The notes beneath the pieces were generated by a model. That model made no database searches, had not been told where the DNA came from, and saw nothing but the letters and a program-made list of their open reading frames with translations. From NCBI GenBank assembly GCA_022820925.1, contig JAJEEO010000009.1:43532-107531 (forward strand): a stretch of 64,000 nucleotides of DNA. Direction: 5' to 3'. The stretch comes from Acidimicrobiia bacterium. GTDB lineage: Bacteria > Actinomycetota > Acidimicrobiia > Acidimicrobiales > Poriferisodalaceae. Of this stretch, positions 25,177 to 34,022 are shown piece by piece; position 1 is the stretch's first letter; every line of letters starts with the position of its first letter. Made by a program: the position numbers and the translations under genes.

Positions 25177-25893
25177 TCACCCGCCGCCCGAGGGTGACTC
25201 GGCACTGCCGGCAGCGGCGGCGTGGGCGATGAGCGGGCGGAGCTGTTCGGCGGCGCGGTGCTGGATGTCGAGTGTGGCCAGGATCCCCTCGCGCTCCATC
25301 TGGACGAACGCCGGCACCCCCGCAGCGATCTTGCGCACCACCGCCCGCCTGCAGCCGGCGATCACCTCGGCCACCATGTCGGCGAGCTCATCGGCCCTGC
25401 CGGCGCCCAGCCCGTAGCCGCCCACCAACGCCGCTATGCGCGCCGACCGATCAGGCGCGCCGGGCCAGCCCTCCAACCACCGATCCGCATCGCCGCACAC
25501 CGGCGCGAACTGCCACACGGCGTGCGCGAGGTCCCACATCGGCGACGCCACGAAGATCGCGTCCCAATCGATGAACGCCACCGCCCGCCCGCCGGCGAAC
25601 ACCGTGTTGCGCGCAGCGATGTCGCCGTGGCACACCACCTGTCCCGGCCCCACCGCCTGGGGGCCCTCGGCGAAGCCCGAGCGCGCAGCGAACCCCGCCA
25701 CGCAGTCGTGATAGGACCCCAGCAGCTCCCCCACCGAGGCAAGCTCGCTTGGGTCCAGCCGCCAGCACTCGGCATCGGCGGGCACCCACCCCTCGACCCA
25801 GCTGAGCACCATCGACCCGTCAGGCTCGGTACCGAGATACCGGGGAGCGCCGCCGAATCCGGCCTCCTCGAGATGGACGAGCAGCTGCTGCAC
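25177..25893 (-). CDS. Aminoglycoside phosphotransferase-like kinase, N-terminus truncated
   Basis: The 238-residue open frame from GTG 25893 contains the APH catalytic loop VVCHGDIAARNTVF (HGD-x4-N) and the metal-binding AFIDWD, then the typical C-terminal helices. The N-lobe is missing: homology appears to begin near VQQLLVHLEEAGF, whereas relatives have some 40-50 more residues with strands beforehand. In the same frame upstream, low-complexity codons lead to a TAG near 26000, just before the KTSC gene. The gene is therefore probably broken by the neighbouring island and may be non-functional. Confidence 0.7.
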   Translation of the reverse strand: MQQLLVHLEEAGFGGAPRYLGTEPDGSMVLSWVEGWVPADAECWRLDPSELASVGELLGSYHDCVAGFAARSGFAEGPQAVGPGQVVCHGDIAARNTVFAGGRAVAFIDWDAIFVASPMWDLAHAVWQFAPVCGDADRWLEGWPGAPDRSARIAALVGGYGLGAGRADELADMVAEVIAGCRRAVVRKIAAGVPAFVQMEREGILATLDIQHRAAEQLRPLIAHAAAAGSAESPSGGG

Positions 25894-25995
25894 CGAGGCC
25901 TCGGAACCAGTCGGAGATGCACCTTCACCGCTGGTTCCGTGTGTTCCAGCTGGCTCTTGAAGTCTGTAGTTGAAGGCGTTTCGATCCAGCAGAAG

Positions 25996-26217
25996 CTAGG
26001 AGGTGAATGGACCGTGCGAGTGATGGTTAAGTTGCTCGTGGATGTACCTACCTTTGGAGGTTGCAGGGTCCGAAAACTCTTCCCAAATGTGGGGCGGACA
26101 GCCTTCGTAGCGCCACTCAGGGCCACCGGGGAACCTCGCGAGGATCACTTCCTCATCAGCAAGATAGGCAATCGCTTCCGTGCGCCTCGAATCGGGCGTA
26201 GGTATCCAATCGATCAA
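25996..26217 (-). CDS. KTSC domain protein
   Basis: The 73-residue product has EAIAYLADEEVILARF, EWRYEGCPPHIWEEF and SDPATSKGRYIHEQLNHH, matching the KTSC domain (Y-x-Y-x-x-VP-x-x-W, then a Lys-x-x-S-K-G-Y-like end). KTSC occurs alone or fused to lysyl-tRNA synthetase C-termini and is thought to bind nucleic acid. Its ATG overlaps the stop of the HerA gene as ATGA (26214-26217), making it the third gene of the SIR2-HerA operon. A role in that defence system is inferred from coupling only. Confidence 0.78.
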   Translation of the reverse strand: MIDWIPTPDSRRTEAIAYLADEEVILARFPGGPEWRYEGCPPHIWEEFSDPATSKGRYIHEQLNHHSHGPFTS

Positions 26218-27959
26218 TCTTCAATCCCTTCAATCGGTGCGACTCCGCGACGCCAATCAGCAACAGCCTTTGCGATGTTGACCTTATCGGCGGTTTGCGA
26301 CTTCCAAGACTCTAGCGACGGGTCACTGGCTCGTGGCTCCGGAGAAGGCCGGTCAATGAGAACTCGAGTGGGGAGTACCACTGCTTCGCCTGACACCAGC
26401 GCCTCGCCGGTTCTGAGCGATGGGAGGACCTCTGAAAGGCCGGTGACCGTGTCCGGCAGCGCATTGCGCACGGCTGATTGATCCGCAGCGTTAGTCAACC
26501 GCAGAGCAAGGATCGTCCCGCATTGTGCAAGCGACGTTTCCGGCAATTCAGATGGCCTCTGACTTACCATCATCATTCCGACACCGTACTTCCGGCCCTC
26601 TCTAGCGATACGGTCAGCGGCTTCATGTGCGAGACCGCCTCGTAGGTATCGGTGGGCCTCTTCAAGCACCAGAAGCACGGGATGGGCGCGGCCAATTCCA
26701 TCTTCACCGCTTCGCACGGCGAGCTCGAAGAGCAAGTCCAGCACCAGACCGATCGCAACATCAGCTACTTCAAACGGAACTCCGCCAAAGTCGAGAATCG
26801 AGACTGGGCGTCCTTCACCCAGCCACTCGGAAGCGATTATGGGAAGCGGGTCAGGCTGTGATGGGTCGGGAATCGCCAGAAAAAAGGCGAATCTAGGGTC
26901 AGCCAATCGCAACCGCAGCCGGTCGGGAGCGGGACTGTAGTGCCCAAACGTAGATCCCTTGAACGGCGCTTGACTCCCCGGTGCATAAGGGTCAAACGTA
27001 GCTCTCTTTAGTTCTGCCGGGTTGCCTTCGCTGGCTAACGCCAATTCTCCTGTTTGCCTGTCTGCGACTGTGGCTCGATTGTCATGGTCCAGCTTATACC
27101 ACACTTCGCGCAAATCGTATGGAATCGGTGAATCGGCCGTGATTGAATCTTCGTCTAGGTCAAGCCAATTTGCACTAGCTGCAAACGAGCGGCGTTCTTC
27201 AACGACCAGTTCCATAAACCGATCCGATACCGTACGGCCATCAACGTCGCACAGAACTGACAGGAGACGAGAGGCAGGCAGCGCCCAATACGGAACTCTT
27301 AGTTTGTCAATCGCATCTGAGCTCACTGATCGAACATAAACTGTGTCGCTGAAAGCAGATGCGTACTCACCATGTGGATCGACGACCACGATATTGGCAG
27401 ACGGCCACTCATCCCGGAATCTCTGCAGCAAGGTAGCGACCGCGCTCGTCTTTCCTGAACCTGTGGAGCCCACGACGGCGCAATGGCGTGTAACGAGTTT
27501 CGAAGCCTGCACCGTGAGGGGAACTTCCGATGCAGCGGCTAAGGTGCCGATAGCCAAGTGATCGGCACCCACAGGGGGGTAAATCGTGCCCAGATCATCT
27601 GCAGTCAAGAAGTGGACATCGTCGTCGAGTCCGGGATATATGCTAACCCCTCGTTGGAAGCTGCCGAACGCGTCGACCTCCCCCAACATCCGGATCTGTA
27701 ACCATCGTTTACCTTGCTCCACCACTTGCGTTGGCGATGGCGGTGACGATAGTTCGGAAATTCCGACCAGTATGACTGAGCCCAAAAGGGTAAGTGAACC
27801 ATGGGGGATCTGAACGATCGACCCAACTTGGCCGACCGACACTAAACGACCACGCCACATCGGCGTTGTCCCGGCCAATTCCGGCGCCAACTCTACGGTC
27901 ACAGTAGCGCCGATCACTTGTCGTACGCGCCCGATGCGCGTATCGCTAGAGAAGCTCAT
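26214..27959 (-). CDS. herA: HerA-like bipolar DNA translocase/ATPase (SIR2-HerA defence)
   Basis: This 581-residue protein has an N-terminal HAS-barrel-like beta domain (residues 1-130), Walker A GSTGSGKT at 164-171, IVVVDPHGEYAS, Walker B LLVLEEAH near 428-435, and sensor/arginine segments MMVSQRPSELPE and ALRLTNAADQ. HerA forms a hexamer that translocates on DNA. Together with the SIR2 protein encoded upstream it corresponds to the described SIR2-HerA anti-phage system. The start at 27959 overlaps the SIR2 stop by 14 bases; the open frame continues upstream only as a shadow. Confidence 0.88.
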   Translation of the reverse strand: MSFSSDTRIGRVRQVIGATVTVELAPELAGTTPMWRGRLVSVGQVGSIVQIPHGSLTLLGSVILVGISELSSPPSPTQVVEQGKRWLQIRMLGEVDAFGSFQRGVSIYPGLDDDVHFLTADDLGTIYPPVGADHLAIGTLAAASEVPLTVQASKLVTRHCAVVGSTGSGKTSAVATLLQRFRDEWPSANIVVVDPHGEYASAFSDTVYVRSVSSDAIDKLRVPYWALPASRLLSVLCDVDGRTVSDRFMELVVEERRSFAASANWLDLDEDSITADSPIPYDLREVWYKLDHDNRATVADRQTGELALASEGNPAELKRATFDPYAPGSQAPFKGSTFGHYSPAPDRLRLRLADPRFAFFLAIPDPSQPDPLPIIASEWLGEGRPVSILDFGGVPFEVADVAIGLVLDLLFELAVRSGEDGIGRAHPVLLVLEEAHRYLRGGLAHEAADRIAREGRKYGVGMMMVSQRPSELPETSLAQCGTILALRLTNAADQSAVRNALPDTVTGLSEVLPSLRTGEALVSGEAVVLPTRVLIDRPSPEPRASDPSLESWKSQTADKVNIAKAVADWRRGVAPIEGIED

Positions 27960-29085
27960 CCAGCGGTTCGACTTGTCGAGCGAGGAAGGACGACAGATGC
28001 TCAAAATCACCAAGGAGGAAACTGCCAGATTCAAAAACCCCTGGAATCTCTGACTCATCATGCCAGGCAGCCCGATGCCCATTAACGATCGCCTCGGATT
28101 TTCCAAGGACCAGCAGGTTCCGTAGACTTGATGCCCTCTCTGCTACGGCGTTTGGAATGTCGGCATAGCAGAGAGCAAGAACTTCACACCTAGGATGGCG
28201 CGCGGCTGCGTCAAACAGCATCTCGTTCAAGTGCTCGTCGCCGAAAGAGAACCCGATGGTGATAGTGACCGTTTCAGGTTCGACGAGGGCTCGCCGAAAG
28301 CGGTCCATCAATATAACGAAAGGTACGCGCCGCGACTCATCATACTTTTCGTCTGATGGATAGATTGCAATTGATCCGCTGCTATCACCGGATCCGACTC
28401 GCACGATCGCGGAAGGCATTTCGTCGCGAAGTCGCCAATTCGTCGAGCCGTGTAGCTTCCATACACGCGCGAATCCGGCAGGCAAGGCCCAACGCTCCGG
28501 AGCGTCGCGAGGTTCGATCAGCTCCGACATGAATGGGGCTCGATGAGTTCCAATGAAACCATCGAAATAGGGCACACCCACCGCTTCGAGACCCTTCTCT
28601 ATCAAGAGGTCGTAGTTGATCGTGAATAGCTCCAATGGACGTTCGTAATCCATCCGACCAGCCCACGAGGCCAGTCGCTTGAAGCAGTCAAGATCTGCAC
28701 TGGTTTCGTCGATCACGGCCATGATCGCTTCACAGATCTTTCTGTCGAGTTCCGCGGCTGAAGCCTTCGTCAACTCACCGAATTGCTCACCATCGTCCAA
28801 GAATCTCGATATCCGCCGTAGTCGGCTTAGTGCGGACTCAAGATCTCGACCGCGTAGCAATTCGGCTAGTTGGGACTTGACATCATCTTCAACGCGGGCG
28901 AGAACCTTGTTCTCTAGCTGTTCGAGCGCCGGCAACCCCGCCGCGCAACTTGCACCTGCCCCCACGAGCATGCAGACATGCCGAGCGCGGGACCCCAACT
29001 TGGTGGCTAGCTCCTGAGCGAGAGCTCCCGGCTTGTGCTTCGATGAGTCGCCGCCTTCGGCTTCTCCGTCATTCTCGCCGCCCAT
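27946..29085 (-). CDS. SIR2-domain NADase (SIR2-HerA defence)
   Basis: This 379-residue protein has VGAGASCAAGLP (41-52), TINYDLLIEKG (155-165), KLHGSTNW with the catalytic-type His212, and ITIGFSFGDEHLNEML near residue 290. This is the SIR2_2 class found in defence systems, which hydrolyses NAD+ upon phage infection. The ATG at 29085 is chosen because TAGGGT stands seven bases upstream as a -10 box; an in-frame ATG at 29133 would add 16 residues. It is the first gene of an operon with HerA and KTSC, divergent from the zinc-ribbon gene at 29.2 kb. Confidence 0.88.
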   Translation of the reverse strand: MGGENDGEAEGGDSSKHKPGALAQELATKLGSRARHVCMLVGAGASCAAGLPALEQLENKVLARVEDDVKSQLAELLRGRDLESALSRLRRISRFLDDGEQFGELTKASAAELDRKICEAIMAVIDETSADLDCFKRLASWAGRMDYERPLELFTINYDLLIEKGLEAVGVPYFDGFIGTHRAPFMSELIEPRDAPERWALPAGFARVWKLHGSTNWRLRDEMPSAIVRVGSGDSSGSIAIYPSDEKYDESRRVPFVILMDRFRRALVEPETVTITIGFSFGDEHLNEMLFDAAARHPRCEVLALCYADIPNAVAERASSLRNLLVLGKSEAIVNGHRAAWHDESEIPGVFESGSFLLGDFEHLSSFLARQVEPLDELL

Positions 29086-29220
29086 CCGGGGCACCCTACC
29101 GACATACGGAGCCGAGTCTCTCGACGCAGTCATCAGATCTGCGATGGGTCGTGATCGTCCCCAACACGGCGTTGTTGTAGCGAGCTGCGGCTTGAGCACG
29201 AGGGGCACCGTGGTCGTCGG

Positions 29221-29226
29221 TAGCGT
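29221..29226 (+). promoter_or_regulatory. -10 box (TAGCGT) for zinc-ribbon/HEPN-like gene
   Basis: TAGCGT ends eight bases before the GTG at 29235. It faces the divergent SIR2 promoter, whose TAGGGT is on the opposite strand about 130 bases away. Confidence 0.5.
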
Positions 29227-29234
29227 GCGTCGTC

Positions 29235-31154
29235 GTGCAGGTCAGCCTCGGGTTCGACTCGATTCGATGCCATGGCTGCGGTGAGAACCGGCAGAGGGGG
29301 CAAGTCTGCCCAGACTGCGGTGCGCGACCGGCCGTGACTGAGGTTGACCTTCAGTTTCAGAGCCGCCTGCGCGCCCTCGAGCCCGTGAAGCGTCTGCGGC
29401 GGTCACCGGGCGAAGCACCCGACGAGTCACCACTCGACATGCTGGCCTCGCCGCTCTTCGAGAGCGTTCTGGATCGCATTGAGAGCGGCGCGAACGCGAT
29501 CTCTTGTACAGAACATGCCCGGTCGGGTGAGCTGCAGGAAGTGGCGCGCGATGTTGCGAATCTAGAAGCTTGGCTCAGTGACACCCCTGAGCTGAGGCCG
29601 CTGGGTTCATTCGCGAGACACGTCAAGCTCGCCATCGAGAATCTGATCGGGCTATTTGACACAACGGTCCAAATCCTCGAAGCACCCACCATCGCCGGGG
29701 CACAGCAAGTCGAGCCCAACCTGCAACGGCATGCCGACGCCGCGGCCGGCGCTATCTGTGAGTGCAGCACGCTGATCAATCGAATCGAAGAGTTGTGGTC
29801 TTCGGAGAACCCGGCTGCGGCGTGGATGAGCCTGGCGATAGGCGTTGATTTCGCGTCCGCGGCATCGCGAGGAGCCGCTCTCCTTGAGAGTCATGGGCTG
29901 CCATCAGCGCACGACGGTGCAGCCGTTCTGGCGTTGATGTGGGACTTAATCGCGAAGTCGACATCGGACAACGAAGCCTTCTGGGAGCTGGTGTCGAGTC
30001 ACCATGCTCTACTAGCCGCTCACGCAGATGCGGTGATCGAGATCACCGAGAGCGATGCCTTCAGCCAGCGGGCCGCTGACACCCTGGACGATCTGCTGCA
30101 CGCAGCCCGCGTAGCAATCACCCAAGGCGACCCGGAGTCACAACGCCAGTCAGCCACCGATCTATTGGACTTTGGCCATCGACTTGTCGAGCAACCGCTC
30201 AAGCTGCACTTGGGCATCGCCTGCGCGGCGACAACGGACTGGACCTTCGGATCGACGCAGAGCCGCGATGTCAAAGCGCTGATCCAGATCGCCGACCAGA
30301 AGAACTGGTGCATCGGCTCACTGCTCGGCAGACCCGACATCCGAAACGCGTTCGCTCATCGCGACTACTCAGTCCGAAGCGATGGCTTGATCGAACTGCG
30401 CCCATCGAGGCACAGTACGCAGAGCCGTCTGGTGCCGGTGGTGTCATCGGAAGAGCTATGCGACGCGGTGTTGGCCATCAGCGAAGCCTGTGGCGCCATG
30501 GACATGGCGTACGCGCTCGTCACTGGCCACAGTGTCACCGATCCGATCGAGGGGGCATCCCCGTTCCTGCTCCGCACCGTCGCTAATGGTCTCTTGGAGT
30601 GGGAAGAGATCGCGCTCCATCAACTCGAAGATGGCGTCATCATCGATGCTCGCTGCACCCCGCCTGTCAAATTCGCGGCAGTCGGCACGCTCGCATCGTT
30701 CGTCGGCGATGCCGAGCATCTCACCATTCGCCTGGCTACCGATGACGCCCAGCACGAAATTCAGCTGCCGGTCCGCGGACTCAAGGAATGGTCGCATTTC
30801 GAGGGAGAGGTTGCTCGTTCGACTGCGTTCTGGCTTGCGTGGCATCAAGCCACGATCGATGGCACACCGGCGTTCACGACGGCACAAGTCCGAAAGGCGC
30901 TCGCTGTGCAGACTCTTGAACTCATCATGGATGACCCTCGCCCGTTTAGCGAGACCAAGCATGACCTCGCTAGCGCGCGAAGCGCAGCCAACGGAATCGG
31001 CGATCGATCTCTAGCCAAGGCAATCGCCGGCGGCATCGGCTGGAAGGCCAGGGTCGAGGCCGGGCATCGACCGGCAAGCGACCCGATCGACCGGTTGATC
31101 GAGATCGCAGCCACGGAGGTTGAGCCGGTCACAGAGTGGATAGTCCCTGCATGA
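29235..31154 (+). CDS. Zinc-ribbon protein with HEPN-like R-x4-H motif, unknown
   Basis: The 639-residue product begins with a zinc ribbon (C12xxC15, C25xxC28) and continues as a mainly helical protein. GRPDIRNAFAHRDYSV contains R370-x4-H375 in the N-A-x-A-H context characteristic of HEPN ribonuclease domains, where Arg and His form the active site. A C-terminal beta-rich stretch (500-560) is unassigned. No family is recognised with confidence. It is divergent from SIR2-HerA-KTSC and co-directional with the beta-solenoid membrane protein 251 bases downstream. An RNase effector role is inference from the motif and neighbourhood. Confidence 0.72.
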   Translation: MQVSLGFDSIRCHGCGENRQRGQVCPDCGARPAVTEVDLQFQSRLRALEPVKRLRRSPGEAPDESPLDMLASPLFESVLDRIESGANAISCTEHARSGELQEVARDVANLEAWLSDTPELRPLGSFARHVKLAIENLIGLFDTTVQILEAPTIAGAQQVEPNLQRHADAAAGAICECSTLINRIEELWSSENPAAAWMSLAIGVDFASAASRGAALLESHGLPSAHDGAAVLALMWDLIAKSTSDNEAFWELVSSHHALLAAHADAVIEITESDAFSQRAADTLDDLLHAARVAITQGDPESQRQSATDLLDFGHRLVEQPLKLHLGIACAATTDWTFGSTQSRDVKALIQIADQKNWCIGSLLGRPDIRNAFAHRDYSVRSDGLIELRPSRHSTQSRLVPVVSSEELCDAVLAISEACGAMDMAYALVTGHSVTDPIEGASPFLLRTVANGLLEWEEIALHQLEDGVIIDARCTPPVKFAAVGTLASFVGDAEHLTIRLATDDAQHEIQLPVRGLKEWSHFEGEVARSTAFWLAWHQATIDGTPAFTTAQVRKALAVQTLELIMDDPRPFSETKHDLASARSAANGIGDRSLAKAIAGGIGWKARVEAGHRPASDPIDRLIEIAATEVEPVTEWIVPA

Positions 31155-31405
31155 ACAACGTTCTGAAGGGCCGATGCTGGTGCGACCGCGTCAGCGCGGC
31201 CATCTTGGGATGAGATCGATGCTCCCTGCAAGACGCGACATCGCGTAGTTGAACCGAAACCTCGACCAGGAGGACTTGTACAGCCGTCGAGGCCTAGCCG
31301 CAGAATCCATGCTCTCGGCGATTGACGCGCTCAGGCGGCGGCCGCGCGCGACCATTCGTGGGCCTCGATGCACCGGGGCCGATGCAGATTCTCGGGAACA
31401 GTGGC

Positions 31406-33901
31406 ATGACATCGAACGAGAACGACGCAGAGCCCGATGCCGAGTTGCCTGGCTTGGACTGGCTTAATGCGCCGGCATTCTCAGGGAGGCTCGATACCGA
31501 CGACGGAAGCATTGAGACTCTGTCTTGGGAAGATCCCAATGTCTCGGCCGAGATTACGAAGGTGCCGTCGTGCCGCGAGCTGGTCGTCCTCGTCCAGCGA
31601 CGGTTCACCATCGTGATCTCCGACGGTGTGGACCTCCCCGATGACTTCACCCTGCGTCTGTGCACAGAGCCTGGAGTCCCTGCAAAGTGCGATATCCGCA
31701 TCCCTGCCCGGAGGATTGTCTGCGGTCCACGACCAGCTTCGTTAGCAGCGGACCTAGTCCAACACACGTTGTTTCTGTCCGGCCCGACGCACCTGACCAT
31801 CCATGGCGACCACTGGAACATTGAACCTCAACCTGGCGTAAGCGTGGCCGGAATTTCGTTGGAGGCCACGAACGCTCACGAGTCCCTCAGCATCCGTAGC
31901 TCAGTGCCGATCACATCGCTCGAGAGCAACGGCGATCATGAATACAGCATGGACTTGGAAGCCGACGCGGCTGTCGAAGTGCACAGCGGAACCGCTAGCT
32001 TCCGGCGACGGCTGCAATCCGTACTCATCTCGGGCAAGGGCAACGTACGGGCCCTCGGCGCGACGTCCGACTGCCACGTCGAGGTAGCCGGCGCTCTGGA
32101 AGTGCACCGCGAGCTCGCCAACAGCGAGATCAGCATCGGCGGGCTCTTCAGGGCGATGGGCCCAGTCCGCCTCGGGCAACGAAGCCTGCGCTGCGAGAGC
32201 GCTCGCTTGAGCGACGCGCTGGAATCGGTCGGCGAGGTGCAGTGCGAGGAGCTTCAGGTCGAAGGCCCCGTAGTACGCGCCGACACGATAAGCGTCGGCA
32301 CGCTCGACTGCCGCGATTCCCTCACGGCGGGCGAAGTCACTGCGAGCGGCAACATCGCTATTCGCAAGAATGCGAAGTGCGGTGCACTGGAGGGAGGCGG
32401 AGACATTGCTTTCCACCAGAACGTCGATTGCGGGAGGCTGCTAGGCAGCGGCAACATCGAGATCAAAGGAGACCCGTCTGGCGTCAACTCGTTGACCTGG
32501 AATCCGAACGGAACCGGCAATCGCCTTGAGTTCCGACATCCCGATGCTCGGATCCCGCTCGTCTTCGTGGAAGCGGCAGGCTCCGGTGGCGCCCCTCCCG
32601 AGCTGCACCTAGCTCAGGGCTCGGAGATTCAAGGGCTTCACGCCGATGTGCCCAAGATGACGATTGCGATAGTGCGGGACAATGCCTCTAGGGAGTCCGA
32701 TCGGCGAGCAGCAATTGGGCTGCACTTGGGACGCAACGGCACTGTCCTGCGGCTGGCTCAAGACACGCTCCAGCTGAGCCTCGCCGAAAGCACGCCCCGC
32801 TTCTCACTCGAAATCGCGAGCCCGGCCAAGATCGAGGTTCTCGAGTGCCTGAGCGACCTTCCCATGGTGTCGATCCTGGGCGACGGCGAAGTGAGGTTTG
32901 CCGACGATTCCACATCGGCTCGGCTCCGACGCGTTGATCTCACCGGCCGCCTGCAGTTCGGCAGCTCGATGCACATCGACGAGTTAGCGGCTGCTGCGTG
33001 GCCACCCGACACACCCGAGGCGGCAGCCGAAGAGGCCAACCCTGCACCACGTTTGAGGCTCGACCCCGGAATCGTTGTAGCGAGGGCATCCGGGGTTTGC
33101 CGCCTCGATCATCTCCAAGCGAGAATCACCGGCGACCCGAAGCGCGATTTCACAACAGAACACGTCGCATCATCGGGCAGCGGTGACGGGCATCTGACCA
33201 ACGTCAACGTCAACCATCTGCCCGACAATCAGATCCCGCTGCTCAAGAACCTTCGGGTGCTCGAGGTGTCCGGGAGTTCCCTCAAGCGCCTGGCAGGTGA
33301 ACGAACACGGGTTCGGAGCACTTTCGTAGCGCCGGGCCGCTGGCTGCTCCGAATGAGACGAAGAGAGACCGATGACAACGCTCTGAAGTCCCTGACACGA
33401 GACCAAGTTCGGGCCCGCGCCGAGACTGCCGCTCAACTCGCCGACATCCTCGGAGGCAAAGTCAATTCCGGTGCATCCCGTGCTTGGCTGCACTGGGCCG
33501 TTGCACGGCTCCAACACCGCGGGGTGAACCGATGGTCGATCGAGAGACCACTTCGAGCGGCTTATCGCACGATGGGTTACGGATACCGGCCACGCCCAGC
33601 CCTGCAGACCTGGCTCGCTACCGCCCTTGTCGGTCTCGCTTATGCATGGCTCGGCGGGTATGCCGGCGACGCCGCCGATATCAGCTTCGGATGGCAATGG
33701 ATCGAACGCTTCATCGAGATCCTCCTGCTGCCAATTGGCTACCTCCGCCTCGGCGCTACAGAGGCAAGCGCTGTGTTTAAGCCTGCCGCTGCCGACCTGC
33801 TGGGCCGAATCATCATCGGGTTGCCATTCCTGTTTGTTGTGCTTGGAACTCGGCAATACTTCCGCTCACCGGTCGGCCAAGGTCAAAGCGCTAGGGAATG
33901 A
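31406..33901 (+). CDS. Beta-solenoid protein with C-terminal membrane helices, unknown
   Basis: The 831-residue product has an acidic N-terminus and then, at about residues 180-420, short alternating segments with hydrophobic cores (VEVAGALEVHRELANSEISI, then VGEVQCEELQVEGPVVRAD and TASGNIAIRKNAKCGALEGG). This resembles the right-handed beta-helix of bactofilins or FapA-type proteins. The C-terminal 130 residues contain hydrophobic stretches, WLATALVGLAYAWLGGY and LLGRIIIGLPFLFVVLG, so it is membrane-anchored with a large soluble part. The ATG at 31406 has only a weak upstream GGGAAC. I recognise no characterised homologue. Confidence 0.7.
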   Translation: MTSNENDAEPDAELPGLDWLNAPAFSGRLDTDDGSIETLSWEDPNVSAEITKVPSCRELVVLVQRRFTIVISDGVDLPDDFTLRLCTEPGVPAKCDIRIPARRIVCGPRPASLAADLVQHTLFLSGPTHLTIHGDHWNIEPQPGVSVAGISLEATNAHESLSIRSSVPITSLESNGDHEYSMDLEADAAVEVHSGTASFRRRLQSVLISGKGNVRALGATSDCHVEVAGALEVHRELANSEISIGGLFRAMGPVRLGQRSLRCESARLSDALESVGEVQCEELQVEGPVVRADTISVGTLDCRDSLTAGEVTASGNIAIRKNAKCGALEGGGDIAFHQNVDCGRLLGSGNIEIKGDPSGVNSLTWNPNGTGNRLEFRHPDARIPLVFVEAAGSGGAPPELHLAQGSEIQGLHADVPKMTIAIVRDNASRESDRRAAIGLHLGRNGTVLRLAQDTLQLSLAESTPRFSLEIASPAKIEVLECLSDLPMVSILGDGEVRFADDSTSARLRRVDLTGRLQFGSSMHIDELAAAAWPPDTPEAAAEEANPAPRLRLDPGIVVARASGVCRLDHLQARITGDPKRDFTTEHVASSGSGDGHLTNVNVNHLPDNQIPLLKNLRVLEVSGSSLKRLAGERTRVRSTFVAPGRWLLRMRRRETDDNALKSLTRDQVRARAETAAQLADILGGKVNSGASRAWLHWAVARLQHRGVNRWSIERPLRAAYRTMGYGYRPRPALQTWLATALVGLAYAWLGGYAGDAADISFGWQWIERFIEILLLPIGYLRLGATEASAVFKPAAADLLGRIIIGLPFLFVVLGTRQYFRSPVGQGQSARE

Positions 33902-34022
33902 CTGATCTTCAACATGATCGACGCCTCAGCCCTCCTTTACCTTGGCGGGCGATGCATAACCAGCGAACAGCCAGCGGAGTGGCGCCGATGCGCCATTGGC
34001 CAAGTTATTCACACCTGCTGCA

